A stretch of 40,717 bases of DNA, taken from an uncultured Clostridia bacterium. Its GTDB lineage: Bacteria; Bacillota; Clostridia; Christensenellales; CAG-314. The stretch covers positions 1 through 40,717 of the forward strand of contig CAMRUG010000012.1 in NCBI GenBank assembly GCA_947053925.1, written 5' to 3'. The translations under genes and the position numbers were made by a program. Below, piece after piece: positions 6,829 through 16,285 of this stretch (positions are counted from its first letter, which is position 1; each line of letters begins with the position of its first letter). Under the pieces are notes generated by a model. That model had not been told where the DNA came from. It saw nothing but the letters and a program-made list of their open reading frames with translations, and ran no database searches.

Positions 6829-7752
6829 TTAGTTGCCGCTCTTTTTCGGTTTACTTGTCAGTCGTTTATCGGAGCCTTCGAGTTTGGCAACAAAAGTGGT
6901 GTTTTGATCTAGCAGGCGTGAGAAAATACGTTCGTCGTATCTGTCGCGAAAATCCTGCAAAGAAAGATTGGTGCTTACAAAGGTTTGCTTTTTGCGCGCT
7001 ATGCGTTCGTTAATGACTGTAAACAGGTATTCTGCAGTTACGTTTTTGTATACGATTTCCGTGCCTAAGTCGTCTATAATAAGAATGTCGGCATCGGTCA
7101 ATGTGTTAAGTATATCGTTTTTTAATTTTAACTCCGACAAGTGCGCTTCTAAAAAAAGCGAGTTTAAGTTATAAGCCGTATAAAACAGAACGTTTTTACC
7201 AAGGCTTACGGCAAGGTTTGCGCACGCAAGCATCAGTGTTGTTTTGCCCGTACCTGTATTTCCGGTGATTAACATATTCTGTTGTCCGTTTTCAATGACT
7301 TTCCGCGCCTTTTTTATTACTGCCTTGTTGTGCGCGTTACTGTCGGATAAATTTTCAAATGTGCAATTTGTATCGATTATATTGCTTGCGGTAAGAAGCA
7401 AATTGCGCATTTCCGTTTCTAAACAGTTGCAAGCAGACATTCCTATATGCCCCGTATCGTTGCATTTTGTACAACTGTACTTTGGGCGCAAATCTTGTTC
7501 CGTCAAATTTAAGTCGGCAAGTATTTTGTCAAATTCTGCTTTGCATTTATCCAACTGCGATTTTGCAATAGACTTATCTTCGCCGTCCTGCATAGCATAC
7601 TGTACCTGAGCCATACGGAAAATACGTTCGCACCTTTTATATTCGGGATTGTTTCGCAATTGTTGTAGTAAACTGTCGCATTGTGCTTCGGCATAAAAGC
7701 GTTTTTCGGCAATTTTACTTTGCGCTATTTGCAGTAGTTGTTGTCTGTTCAT
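6829..7752 (-). CDS. DnaC/DnaI-type helicase loader ATPase
   Basis: A 307-residue AAA+ ATPase of the DnaC/DnaI/IstB type, which loads the replicative helicase at origins or restarted forks. The N-terminal 110 residues include a cysteine cluster (CTKC at 94-97 and CNC at 108-110), as in DnaI zinc domains. The ATPase part has Walker A GNTGTGKT (164-171), Walker B LIIDDLG (224-230), a sensor-1 STN (in FVSTNLS) and a C-terminal arginine-rich SRLLDQ. It starts within the stop codon of the upstream DnaD-like gene (TGATG), so the two are coupled. IstB-type transposition helpers look similar, but the partner here argues for a replication role. Confidence 0.8.
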   Translation of the reverse strand: MNRQQLLQIAQSKIAEKRFYAEAQCDSLLQQLRNNPEYKRCERIFRMAQVQYAMQDGEDKSIAKSQLDKCKAEFDKILADLNLTEQDLRPKYSCTKCNDTGHIGMSACNCLETEMRNLLLTASNIIDTNCTFENLSDSNAHNKAVIKKARKVIENGQQNMLITGNTGTGKTTLMLACANLAVSLGKNVLFYTAYNLNSLFLEAHLSELKLKNDILNTLTDADILIIDDLGTEIVYKNVTAEYLFTVINERIARKKQTFVSTNLSLQDFRDRYDERIFSRLLDQNTTFVAKLEGSDKRLTSKPKKSGN

Positions 7753-9206
7753 CAGTTTTCCCCTTCGTCTAACGCGGTAAACAATGCGCTGATTTCATCG
7801 TCGGTATATTGCCGTTTTTCTATGCTTTTGCCGTTAACGTTTGCTTTGGCGGTGGTAGCGGCAGATTGCGCTTGCGCCGTTTTGTATTCTTTGGCTTGCT
7901 CTGTCGTTGTGATATTGTGCTGTTTGTAGTCGGACAATATCCTGTTTATGTATGCCATCGGCGCGTTAGTACCGGCGGCTTTTTCAGCGGCGTATTCGAT
8001 TACGCTTTGAGGCATAGACCAAATTTCCGTCCAGGTTTTGTATAGCTGTCTGTCGTTTGCTGTAACTTTGCGCGCAAGTCCGCACAATGTAAGTACTTTG
8101 CAAATCATTTCGTCCTTGACTGCAATTACTTGCAAATAGTCGTCTAAAGCGGCAAGGGTTGTAATTCCGTTTTTGTAAAGTTTGTCTATTACAGCCGCCA
8201 TACCGTTTAATGTGCGTATGCCGCTTTTAAAACAGTACTTTGCAATAGCAAGCAATGTCTCGTCGTCATAACCTTTGCTTAGCCATTTTGAAATATATTC
8301 GTCAATTACCATATCTACGCTTTGGTAGTAAACGCCTATCGATTTATTGACCGCTTTTGCCAAATCGAACATACGGTTTTTTTCTTCGACGTAGGTTTCA
8401 ATTTCTTTCAGCGACATCGCATTGCGTTTGTAGTACTCACACAGCATACCGTCCAGTTTCATCATACCGCCCGTTTTGCAATTTTTAGCAACGTTTACGA
8501 TTACGTCTTGAGTAAAACCGAATTCTTTTGACCACTTATCGTAGTATTCTCTGTCGGCGTGGTCGATTTTGCGGTTTGTGGACATTGCTTTGAAAACAAG
8601 TTTTAAGTCATCATCGTATTTTTTGCGGTTGTCCAAATTGTCCGCTACCGTTGCAAGGGTAGTATTTCCTTGTTTTATTTCGTTGTATGCTACTGTCAGA
8701 ATATATTGGTATTTAATGCTGTTTCCTTTGAGTTCGACGCAGTATTTTGCCACCGCAAGCAGTGCGGCGGGTTCAAACGTGGTGTTTTCTAAAAACAGAA
8801 AATATTCGTTAAACTCGTTGGGAGTAATCATTCTTCCTTCGATGATAGTTTGAATTTCTTTTGAAAACTTTGCGTATTTAGACGCCGGTATTTTTTTGAG
8901 AGAACTTACGCTGTCGCGTAAAGTGAGATAAGTAACTTTAGGCTGTTCGCCGTTTTCGATATTGACTAATCCCAGTTCCTGCCAGTAAATATATGCAGAC
9001 ATAACGTCGTCGCAAGTAATATTTAATTTTTGCGCTATAGTATCTACCGAGTTGTCGCTACCTTGGCTGTCGGACAAAGCAAGCCCCATAAGATAAACTG
9101 CCGACCTTACATCGGGCGCATCGGGCATATAATTGATAAAAAACTTGTTGCTGACGGTAGTGTAGCCGCTGTTTACAAGTTGTTTCTCTTTGTCGCAAAA
9201 TGCCAT
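7752..9206 (-). CDS. DnaD-domain replication initiation protein with four C-terminal repeats
   Basis: A 484-residue protein. Residues about 1-110 look like a DnaD-type winged helix (YLMGLALSDSQ, TIAQKLNIT, WQELGLVNI). After this I see four related helical modules at about 125-195, 215-275, 298-358 and 385-443. Each contains a segment such as LLAIAKYC followed by a tyrosine helix and NGITTL, the pattern of the DnaB_2 (DnaD C-terminal) domain. Single or double copies are usual. In this family these modules bind DNA and help load the helicase. The gene has a good AAGGAG site and is coupled to the helicase loader. The tail is polar with a glutamate-rich end. Confidence 0.8.
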   Translation of the reverse strand: MAFCDKEKQLVNSGYTTVSNKFFINYMPDAPDVRSAVYLMGLALSDSQGSDNSVDTIAQKLNITCDDVMSAYIYWQELGLVNIENGEQPKVTYLTLRDSVSSLKKIPASKYAKFSKEIQTIIEGRMITPNEFNEYFLFLENTTFEPAALLAVAKYCVELKGNSIKYQYILTVAYNEIKQGNTTLATVADNLDNRKKYDDDLKLVFKAMSTNRKIDHADREYYDKWSKEFGFTQDVIVNVAKNCKTGGMMKLDGMLCEYYKRNAMSLKEIETYVEEKNRMFDLAKAVNKSIGVYYQSVDMVIDEYISKWLSKGYDDETLLAIAKYCFKSGIRTLNGMAAVIDKLYKNGITTLAALDDYLQVIAVKDEMICKVLTLCGLARKVTANDRQLYKTWTEIWSMPQSVIEYAAEKAAGTNAPMAYINRILSDYKQHNITTTEQAKEYKTAQAQSAATTAKANVNGKSIEKRQYTDDEISALFTALDEGEN

Positions 9207-9414
9207 AAATTACTCCTTTTATCGTTAAAGTATTGATTATTTTCCCGTTATGAGTTATAATAAATAATGATTGTATTTTTAGTTAGAAATAATATGGGTT
9301 TTCGTATATCTACGAAATGTTGTTGTAACGGAATCTCAGTTATTCTATTCTAACACAAATTGCTTGCCTTATCAACAAAAAATCTAAACTTAGTTAAATT
9401 CGGAGAGATACGGT

Positions 9415-12400
9415 ATGAGATTAACCAGAGTGGTTGTAACTGATCTTGAAACAGAAAAAAAACAAGTATTTACGTTCGGAACAGCATCCCAAGGTAAAAG
9501 ACTTGTAACAACCAACGGCGGAAAACTCAATTCTTATTTGGAGTTTTGTTTCCGCGAAGACGTTGAGTGCGTCAAAGACGTGGAAGTAGAATTTTTTATC
9601 AACGAAGACGAGTATTCGCTTGGAAGACTTCATAACGAAGACGGCACTGTACGCAGTGTACTCAAACATATGGAAGACGGCAGTTGGCAGGTTGTAGCGC
9701 GTTCGCACGCTATAGAGTATGTCGAAAACCTTATTAACGAACAACTTGTCGATATGTTAAAAATCGATTACGTAAATAATAAATCGGTAGAAACGTTTGG
9801 CGGAGATTTGAAAGTCTTTGACGAAATCCGTTTGCTTGCCGACGTTCAGGAAAGCGTAGTAAAGTCCTCCGCCGAAGCGCGTGCTCTTAAAGAGCGTGCA
9901 ATCCGTAAAGTCAAAGAATATGCCGGAGCGGCAACTCTTGCAAATCCTGCACAGTTAGACGCAATTAACGGAGAACTTAACCAAGTATTTCACGATATAA
10001 CCGTTGTTACGGCAGAACTCGGCGAACTTAAAGCCCGTCAAACGGCTGACAGTTTGCGTGAAGATATTTCTAGAGATTTGGAAGTTACTCAAAAGAAGTA
10101 TACCGTTTTGACTTCCAGACAGGAAGAAATAGAAACCGCGCGCGCAAAAATAAAACTTCACGACGAAATAGAAACGCTTATTCCCAAAGTTAAAACTATG
10201 CGTTCGGTAGAAGAGCAACGCGCAGATTACGAGAAGAAACGTTATGCTATAACCACCGAACTCGAATGGCAGGAAAACGAACTTAACAGTATAAATCTGC
10301 AATTAGAAGAAAAACAACGCCAGTATGCGTTGTCGCAAGATAAGCGTAACCGCGTAGACTCTATCAATAACGAATTGAATTACGTTGCGGCGCTGTACGA
10401 AAAAAATAAACAACTCAACGAGAGTTTGTTGGAACTTAACGAAAAGCAACAACGTTTGTCTACCGAAAAGGTTATGTATTCTAACAAAATGGACGATCTT
10501 GAAAAGTCCATTACGGAAGTTAAAGAAAGTTTGGACGCTTTCAACGTTCCTGCAAAATCTGTCGGAGAATTGTTGGAAACTGTACGCGTTGACGTTAAAA
10601 TAGACGAGGTTGAGGCGCAGATAGACAAACTGCAAAGCGAAATTGCGGTAAAGGAAAGCCAGATTGCCGAAAAGGAGAGCAATCTCGTAGTACAGACAAA
10701 ACGTTTCCGTTCGGTAGCGGAACTGGACGTTGCAGTAACCCCGATGAAAGCAAAGGATACTATATTGCAGGTTTTGGACGCAAAGTATTCTAAATTGGAA
10801 ACAATCAATCAGTCTTTACAGGAAAAAACGCGCAATCTCGAAAGAGCGTTGGAAGATTACAAATACCGTATTTCCCAAATAGAGCAGTCTAAAAGCAAAC
10901 TTGAAAGCGAACATACAAAACTGATTTTGCGCAAGCAGGAAGAGTTTAAGCGCGAAGTATTTTTAAACAGTCAAAAGGTGTTCAGCGACGACGCTTCGGG
11001 CGTATTTGCGGTAACTGCTAACTTTGACGATCAGGAAGTAGAAGCGTTAGACCAAGAAATTTCTGCCCGTATTATGGACAGAGAGTTGTTGATTGAACGC
11101 ACTTACCAACTGGAAGGTTCTTTAAAGGAAATCAAACGCCATTTGGAAATTAACAACGCCGAAATGGAAACGCTGCAACGGGAGAAAAACAACATCAACA
11201 ACCGTTACAACGAGATTGTTTCGCAAAACAGCAATGAGACGGTATTTAATTATTTAAAAGCTTTAAATACCGACGGCGGTACAAGATATTTGTTGGACGT
11301 TCAGCAGGAAGCAGTGCGCAGCGAAGCGGAACTTTCGGAATTGAAGCGTTCGATAGAGGCTTTGCGCGCTAAGATGTCGGCGTTAAAGTCGCGATTAAAG
11401 TATCTGAAAGAAACGCAGCAGCAGTTAGATAGCGCGCAGTCTTCGGTAGACTCGCTTGTTTCTACAAACGATAAAGTAAAAGACGAATTGACTGATATAG
11501 GCGACAGACTGTCGGCAAGTTACGAACAGTACAAGTCGGTATCCCGTCAGCTTGAAAGCGTTGATTCCAAGTTGGACGACGTTAAAGGCGCAATTCTCGA
11601 AATAGAAAAGACCATCAAGGTAAACGAAGCGCAGATTGCCGAATCTAACGAAAAGGCAAAGAAGTATGCCGGCAGCGACGATATTGAGCAAGCTCTTGCA
11701 AACTTTAAGTACGATTTGGGCGATGTAGAAAGCGAACGTCAAATGTTAATCGACTCTAAGGCGGAAACGGAAAAAGCAATTTTTGTCAAACGTTTGGAAA
11801 TGGAAAAAATCGAGTGGCTGTATGATTCTAAGAGCAAAGAGTACGACGAACTGCATCAGGAACTGCAATTTGAGTTTAATTTGAAAGGACTTGATATAGA
11901 CAAAGTTACGGATAAAGATTTGGAAGGTAATTTTGACGATCTCCGTAAGGCTATTGCAGAGTACGATGCCACCCGTACAACTTTGGCAGACCGAATTGAA
12001 AATCTGTACGGCATATTAAAGAACAGACCTGTCGAAGTTGTCAGAGTCGACGAAATCGAAACAAAAGAACAGCAACTTGCAACGTTACGTATGCGTCAAA
12101 AAGAGTTGGAAGCACAACGTAAGGAACAGCTTGACGTTTATGTGTCGGCTAGCACGGCCCGTATGAAAGTTACGGCGGCGGCGGCGGAAGCGCGCACATT
12201 GTCTAATCTCCGCGTTACGCTTGACCATAACGATTTGATAGGTTTGCTCATTCGCGACAAAATCAGCGCAACGCTTGTTGCGGCAACGCAATATGTAAAC
12301 GCGTTTACCAACGGCAATTATACTTTGACGGAAGAAGATTACAAAGTAGTTTTGAAAGACGGCGATATTTCAATGTCTTACGAAAATCTTCCTTTAAATA

Positions 12401-12573
12401 TCAAAACGGCGGTTTATGTAGCGTTAATATTAAGTGTGCCTAATACCGATGTGTCTGACGGTAAGTGGTTGATATTTGAAGAACGTATCAATATCGACAA
12501 AAAAATTCTTGCCGATATGTTGCTCAATATGGATAATATCAGTTACGTTATCGATGTTTCCAGAGAAAAATAA
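9415..12573 (+). CDS. Giant coiled-coil SMC/Rad50-like protein with degenerate ATPase motifs
   Basis: A 1052-residue protein with short globular ends and about 800 residues of continuous heptad-like coiled coil (residues about 155-960), the layout of SMC, SbcC and Rad50 proteins. The head motifs are eroded. The position of the P-loop GxNGxGKS reads VTTNGGKLNS (31-40). The signature region reads MSYENLPLNIKTAVYVALIL where LSGGE is expected. Walker B reads WLIFEERINID, keeping the Glu but not the Asp. No CxxC zinc hook is visible. The GGAG site at 9402-9405 fits this start. It is followed after 11 bases by a YcxB-like gene. It may be a structural, non-hydrolysing relative. Function is unknown. 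Confidence 0.65.
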   Translation: MRLTRVVVTDLETEKKQVFTFGTASQGKRLVTTNGGKLNSYLEFCFREDVECVKDVEVEFFINEDEYSLGRLHNEDGTVRSVLKHMEDGSWQVVARSHAIEYVENLINEQLVDMLKIDYVNNKSVETFGGDLKVFDEIRLLADVQESVVKSSAEARALKERAIRKVKEYAGAATLANPAQLDAINGELNQVFHDITVVTAELGELKARQTADSLREDISRDLEVTQKKYTVLTSRQEEIETARAKIKLHDEIETLIPKVKTMRSVEEQRADYEKKRYAITTELEWQENELNSINLQLEEKQRQYALSQDKRNRVDSINNELNYVAALYEKNKQLNESLLELNEKQQRLSTEKVMYSNKMDDLEKSITEVKESLDAFNVPAKSVGELLETVRVDVKIDEVEAQIDKLQSEIAVKESQIAEKESNLVVQTKRFRSVAELDVAVTPMKAKDTILQVLDAKYSKLETINQSLQEKTRNLERALEDYKYRISQIEQSKSKLESEHTKLILRKQEEFKREVFLNSQKVFSDDASGVFAVTANFDDQEVEALDQEISARIMDRELLIERTYQLEGSLKEIKRHLEINNAEMETLQREKNNINNRYNEIVSQNSNETVFNYLKALNTDGGTRYLLDVQQEAVRSEAELSELKRSIEALRAKMSALKSRLKYLKETQQQLDSAQSSVDSLVSTNDKVKDELTDIGDRLSASYEQYKSVSRQLESVDSKLDDVKGAILEIEKTIKVNEAQIAESNEKAKKYAGSDDIEQALANFKYDLGDVESERQMLIDSKAETEKAIFVKRLEMEKIEWLYDSKSKEYDELHQELQFEFNLKGLDIDKVTDKDLEGNFDDLRKAIAEYDATRTTLADRIENLYGILKNRPVEVVRVDEIETKEQQLATLRMRQKELEAQRKEQLDVYVSASTARMKVTAAAAEARTLSNLRVTLDHNDLIGLLIRDKISATLVAATQYVNAFTNGNYTLTEEDYKVVLKDGDISMSYENLPLNIKTAVYVALILSVPNTDVSDGKWLIFEERINIDKKILADMLLNMDNISYVIDVSREK

Positions 12574-12584
12574 CAGGTAAAATT

Positions 12585-13106
12585 ATGATAAGATTTGAAA
12601 CAAAATTTAATGCGGAAAAGACCAAGCAAGCAAATTTGTTCGTAATGAAAAAAATCTGGTGGGCATACCTTATTTTTTCATTGTTGTTTGTTCTTTTGGG
12701 TGTAATAAACTTAGTTTCAGACGAGCGTGATTTAGTGTTTGCTATTGTCATGATAGCAATCGGCGTGTTGTTTACTCCGCTTTGTATACTGTTGACATTT
12801 GCAATCCAAAAGAAATTGAACAAGTCTATGTCTGTACTGAGCGACGATACTGTGGAAACGTATGTTTTTGATGAAGAAAGATTCAGTATCAAAAACGAGA
12901 AAGGCGATGACTACAAAGCAATGACAGTGGCAAAATACAGTTATTTTCACAAGGTAATATCTACGCCTACGCATTATATGCTGTACATTTCTTCCCAGCA
13001 GTGCCACGTTTTACCTAAGGACAGTTTGGTTGAAGGCAGTTTGGAAGAATTGGACAAAATTTTCAATCACAATTTGCACGAGAAATTTATCAGTAAAAAC
13101 AAATAG
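12585..13106 (+). CDS. YcxB-like membrane protein
   Basis: A 173-residue protein with two hydrophobic helices at about 24-43 and 49-72, followed by a soluble C-terminal domain containing YSYFHKVISTPTHYMLYISSQQCHVLPK. That pattern (Y-x-x-x-x-K-V-I, then F/Y-x-L-Y-I, then a pro-lysine turn) matches the YcxB C-terminal domain seen in many Firmicutes membrane proteins of unknown role. It begins 11 bases after the coiled-coil gene and is probably in the same transcript. Two terminators lie downstream. Confidence 0.65.
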   Translation: MIRFETKFNAEKTKQANLFVMKKIWWAYLIFSLLFVLLGVINLVSDERDLVFAIVMIAIGVLFTPLCILLTFAIQKKLNKSMSVLSDDTVETYVFDEERFSIKNEKGDDYKAMTVAKYSYFHKVISTPTHYMLYISSQQCHVLPKDSLVEGSLEELDKIFNHNLHEKFISKNK

Positions 13107-13230
13107 AGATTTTTCGTTAAAGATTGAAAGTAGAATTTAATTTGTTTGAATTCAAAAATACAGTTTTGTTATACTGATACAAAATAACGCTTAATTTGAA
13201 TTTAAAATGGTTTGATTTAGGATGAATCGG

Positions 13231-13264
13231 AAAATTGCGCCGCAGTAGTGTGGCGCAATTTTTT
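13231..13264 (+). terminator. Rho-independent terminator
   Basis: AAAATTGCGCC pairs with GGCGCAATTTT around a ten-base loop and is followed by more T. It ends the coiled-coil/YcxB unit. Confidence 0.8.
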
Positions 13265-13291
13265 GAACAGAAGGAATGTTTGAAAAACGTT

Positions 13292-13331
13292 ATGCACACT
13301 CAAAGTTAAACACTTTAAGTGTGCATATTTT
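13292..13331 (+). terminator. Second terminator-like hairpin
   Basis: ATGCACACT (13292-13300) pairs with AGTGTGCAT (13318-13326), with an inner AAAGT/ACTTT pairing and a short T-rich tail. It is possibly a backup terminator. The rest of the 13107-13487 gap shows no gene. Confidence 0.55.
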
Positions 13332-13487
13332 TATACTGAATGTTTTAGTAACTCAAATTTTCGAGCGGTCGTTTAACAAATTCAATTGTTGTTTGACGAT
13401 TAGAGAATGCTGCTAAAAATATCGTTTGTAATGTCGGTATCGGCAGTGATATTAAATACAAATTAAAACAGTAAATATGTTTACAAT

Positions 13488-14030
13488 TTATTCTTCCGCT
13501 GCAAGCGCAACTTCGTATAACTTGCGGTACGTTACGCCTTTTTGTCCGAATACGCTTTCGTACAGTACTACTTTGTCAGCCGTAAAAGGTTTGTTGTAAA
13601 CATCTACGTTTTTCGTAACTTCCGAAAAGGGCAATTCAAAGCCGTAGTTGCGGATAATTGTAATGTGCGGACGGTATGCGCGGCGTTCTACGGTAAAACC
13701 CAGATTTTCAAGATTTTCGCCAAGCGCGTCGTGCAATTTTAAAAGGTTTTGCTCTTTGTTGAATTTGGCGCATACAACGTTGCTCGCTCTGAGCACCACA
13801 AATTGGTTTACGGATAAATTAGGCGCAGACATATTGCTTACTTTATCCATTGCGCTTTGTAAATATATGAGTTTGCTTTCGTCAATGTTTCCGATAAAAT
13901 GCAAAGTTATATGGTAGTTGTCTTTAGTAACAAAATTGCCCTTATTAGCAAACATTTCAAATTGCTTTGACGAGCGTTCAAAATTGTCTTTTGCTCTGTC
14001 CGGTATTTCCAACGCGATAAATACTCTCAT
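13488..14030 (-). CDS. thpR: RNA 2',3'-cyclic phosphodiesterase (2H phosphoesterase)
   Basis: A 180-residue protein of the 2H phosphoesterase / LigT-ThpR family, which opens 2',3'-cyclic phosphates on RNA. Both catalytic HxT motifs are present: HITLHFIG (His40) and PHITIIRN (His122). The family start MRVFIALEIP is clear. I chose the ATG at 14030 rather than an upstream in-frame ATG at 14051 because AGGAAG sits at the right distance before 14030 and family proteins begin here. It is transcribed alone, divergent from nothing close and separated from its neighbours by intergenic DNA. Confidence 0.88.
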   Translation of the reverse strand: MRVFIALEIPDRAKDNFERSSKQFEMFANKGNFVTKDNYHITLHFIGNIDESKLIYLQSAMDKVSNMSAPNLSVNQFVVLRASNVVCAKFNKEQNLLKLHDALGENLENLGFTVERRAYRPHITIIRNYGFELPFSEVTKNVDVYNKPFTADKVVLYESVFGQKGVTYRKLYEVALAAEE

Positions 14031-14051
14031 ATAACAACTTCCTACAGACAT

Positions 14052-14412
14052 TTAAATTTAATAATGATTATAACATAATTTACAATATTTTACAAGAGTG
14101 AAATTTTATATCCATTGCCTTATTAACTGAAAAGTCAAGGTGAATATATGACATTTTAATGATAATATTTTTTTTTAAAGTATAAAGACATTGTATTGTA
14201 ATATTTGAATGGGTTTAGAATTATTAACTTCAAAATAATATAGTTTTACTTTGCAATAAAAAATCAACGGCAAAACTAATGTTAAGCCGCTGAAAAAATA
14301 TTGTTGTATATTTGTCAGTATGCAGCCACGATGCGCGATGTATATTCCGACTTAGGTTAGTAATCGGAATTACGTTTTTTTAACGCACTTATTGCCTTTT
14401 TCTGTATTTAAT
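14052..14412. other. AT-rich intergenic region
   Basis: About 360 bases between two minus-strand genes. Apart from the terminator at 14258-14299 I see no gene or repeat. It must contain the promoter of the phosphodiesterase gene, but no clear -35/-10 pair stands out. Confidence 0.6.
14258..14299 (-). terminator. Terminator of the M1 peptidase gene
   Basis: On the minus strand TCAGCGGC pairs with GCCGTTGA (one G-T pair) around a 13-base loop, followed by TTTTTT. A-runs on both sides would allow action in both directions. Confidence 0.65.
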
Positions 14413-15894
14413 TTAGTTAAATACCTTTGAAATAATTTCTTTGCCTTCGATAAAATCTGCAAATATCTTGCCGAGTTCGTTGCCGCCCACCTTTGTAAAG
14501 CTGTTTATCATTGTCTGCGGTGTTGCAACGGTAAATTGCGCTTGGTCAAAATAATTTGATAACGCTTTTAAAAATTTTGTTTTGCCCATTGTTTCGTACA
14601 ATGTATTAAACAGTAAACTGCCCTTTATGTATGTAAATATAACGTATTCGTTGTCGTTTTTGTATTGGTCAAGTGCGCGGAAGGATGTGTCTACATGATC
14701 GTAGTAGTTTGTCAAAACGTCCACATAACTGACATAATTTTTGGTGTTAGCTTTTATTGCAGTCGTCAGCGGCATAACGCCCGCTTCGTCCAGATACATA
14801 AACGTTATAAAGTCTGTCAAGCCTTCGTCTTGCCATGCGTTGGCTATTTGGTCGCTTCCTATAATGCCGTAAAACCATTGATGTGCCGTTTCGTGAGCAA
14901 CCGCTTCCTTATAACTTTGCGAACCGCTTGTTACCATTGTAAGAGACGGGTATTCCATTCCTCCGTAGCAAAAGTCGCTTTCGCATACAGAGTATTGTTC
15001 GTAAGGATATTCGCCTACGTTTTTGTTTAAATATTCAAGCATACCTACTGCAGTTGCCAAACTGTCTTCGCTGTTTTGGTCGTTATAATAGTAGTAGTTT
15101 ACTTGTGTATTGCCTACTGTATGAGTTAGTTTGTTAAACTTTGTAGATAAAACAAAAGCGAAATCTCTTATTGCCTGCGCCTCGTAGCAGTATGTAACAA
15201 CTCCGCTTGTAGCGGGAGTCGCCTCTTTAAGGTTTCCGCTGCTGGCAACCGTATATTCTTCCGGCAAAGTTATGCTTACGTTATAGTTGGCAACTTCCGA
15301 TACAAACGGGTCGCCTATATTGTAGTAGGGAGAGCAATCATAGTTGTCGTTTGCAATATTGCAAAGAATAGGGTAAAAATTGCCTAAATTAACAACGTTA
15401 TCCGTATAACCTAACCTGTGCATAATGTTTGCCAACTGTATTTGATATGTCATTTCTACCGTAACTTTTTGGTCAGGGAACAATTCTTCGCTTAACGGCG
15501 CGGACAAAATATCCATATCTTTCCCTTCAATGGTATAGGCAACGGGCGTTCCGTTTACTTTAACGCTGTCAAATGTAATATCGCCGTAACTGTCGCCGTT
15601 AGGATACGCTTTTGCTTTGTATACGCTGGGAACAACGGGAGTAGATGCGCCTTCTCTGTATTGATTGGCGTAAATATGAAATTTGACTGACTGAAAAGCA
15701 TTGCCGCTTCTGTTTGTCATTGTAACGGTTTGACTTGCGGATAAAATATGCGTTTCGGGGTCATATGCCGCGACTATTTCGTACGAATCTGCTTTTTTTG
15801 CCGCGTCGCGCAATTTGTTTGGCGAGCAAGCCGCAAGGATAGGCAAGCAGACGAGTATACATACGGCTAAAACTATGCACAAGATTTTTTTCAT
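14413..15894 (-). CDS. Secreted M1-family zinc metallopeptidase, lipoprotein
   Basis: A 493-residue gluzincin related to M1 aminopeptidases. The N-terminus is a lipoprotein signal peptide ending in the lipobox LAAC (Cys22), so the protein is probably anchored outside the membrane. An N-terminal beta domain of about 220 residues precedes the catalytic part. That part has GGMEY (311-315, the exopeptidase-type GAMEN motif) and the zinc site HETAH (334-338) with the third ligand Glu357 in WQDEGL. It lacks the long C-terminal armadillo domain of full-size M1 enzymes. The good GGAG site before ATG fixes the start. It is divergent from the peptide importer operon, suggesting it trims peptides before uptake. 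Confidence 0.85.
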   Translation of the reverse strand: MKKILCIVLAVCILVCLPILAACSPNKLRDAAKKADSYEIVAAYDPETHILSASQTVTMTNRSGNAFQSVKFHIYANQYREGASTPVVPSVYKAKAYPNGDSYGDITFDSVKVNGTPVAYTIEGKDMDILSAPLSEELFPDQKVTVEMTYQIQLANIMHRLGYTDNVVNLGNFYPILCNIANDNYDCSPYYNIGDPFVSEVANYNVSITLPEEYTVASSGNLKEATPATSGVVTYCYEAQAIRDFAFVLSTKFNKLTHTVGNTQVNYYYYNDQNSEDSLATAVGMLEYLNKNVGEYPYEQYSVCESDFCYGGMEYPSLTMVTSGSQSYKEAVAHETAHQWFYGIIGSDQIANAWQDEGLTDFITFMYLDEAGVMPLTTAIKANTKNYVSYVDVLTNYYDHVDTSFRALDQYKNDNEYVIFTYIKGSLLFNTLYETMGKTKFLKALSNYFDQAQFTVATPQTMINSFTKVGGNELGKIFADFIEGKEIISKVFN

Positions 15895-16084
15895 TTTATC
15901 ATCTCCAAAGTATTGTATTGCTGTAAAATTATATGATACCGCAATAAAAACTATGTCAAAGCGTTATTGTTTGAGGTAAGTTGAGTTAAAGTTTTGCGGC
16001 TTAAATTAAAGTAGGTGTTTAGTCGACAATTTGCGTAAAATTACGGTTAATTCTAATATAACAGCCGATTAAGCAGAAAAAGTA

Positions 16085-16147
16085 TTGTCAAAAAAAATTG
16101 TAGGTTAATATAATAAAAGAAAATATTTGAGTATAGAGTTACTCTAT
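16085..16147 (+). promoter_or_regulatory. Promoter-like element with downstream palindrome
   Basis: TTGTCA at 16085-16090, an 18-base spacer and a perfect TATAAT at 16109-16114. About 12 bases after the expected start lies the palindrome ATAGAGT-T-ACTCTAT (16133-16147), which could be an operator. No gene follows for 700 bases, so it may drive a small RNA or the importer operon from a distance. Confidence 0.4.
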
Positions 16148-16251
16148 TTAAAGACGTTCGTCATAAGTTTATGAAGGCGGCTTGTAGCAATAGTGTAATT
16201 GAAGCAAGTTAATAAGAAGCGATTAAATCTAAAATGGTTTCAATATAGTTG

Positions 16252-16285
16252 TGATTTCTCTTTAATTTCGGTAAAGAGTAAATCA
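16252..16285 (+). repeat. Imperfect hairpin
   Basis: TGATTTCTCTTTA pairs with TAAAGAGTAAATCA around a seven-base loop, with a single bulged T. No T-run follows, so it is not a standard terminator. It could be part of a small RNA. Confidence 0.4.

Noticed and set aside
6829..7752. Possible IstB (IS21 helper) rather than a replication protein
   Set aside because: No IstA transposase is adjacent. The gene is coupled to a DnaD-type protein and has a DnaI-like cysteine cluster.
13368..13397. GTCGTTTAAC and GTTGTTTGAC spaced by 20 bases, resembling the reverse complement of the phased motif at 711-868
   Set aside because: Only two copies and no unit at the intervening 10-bp position, so chance is likely.
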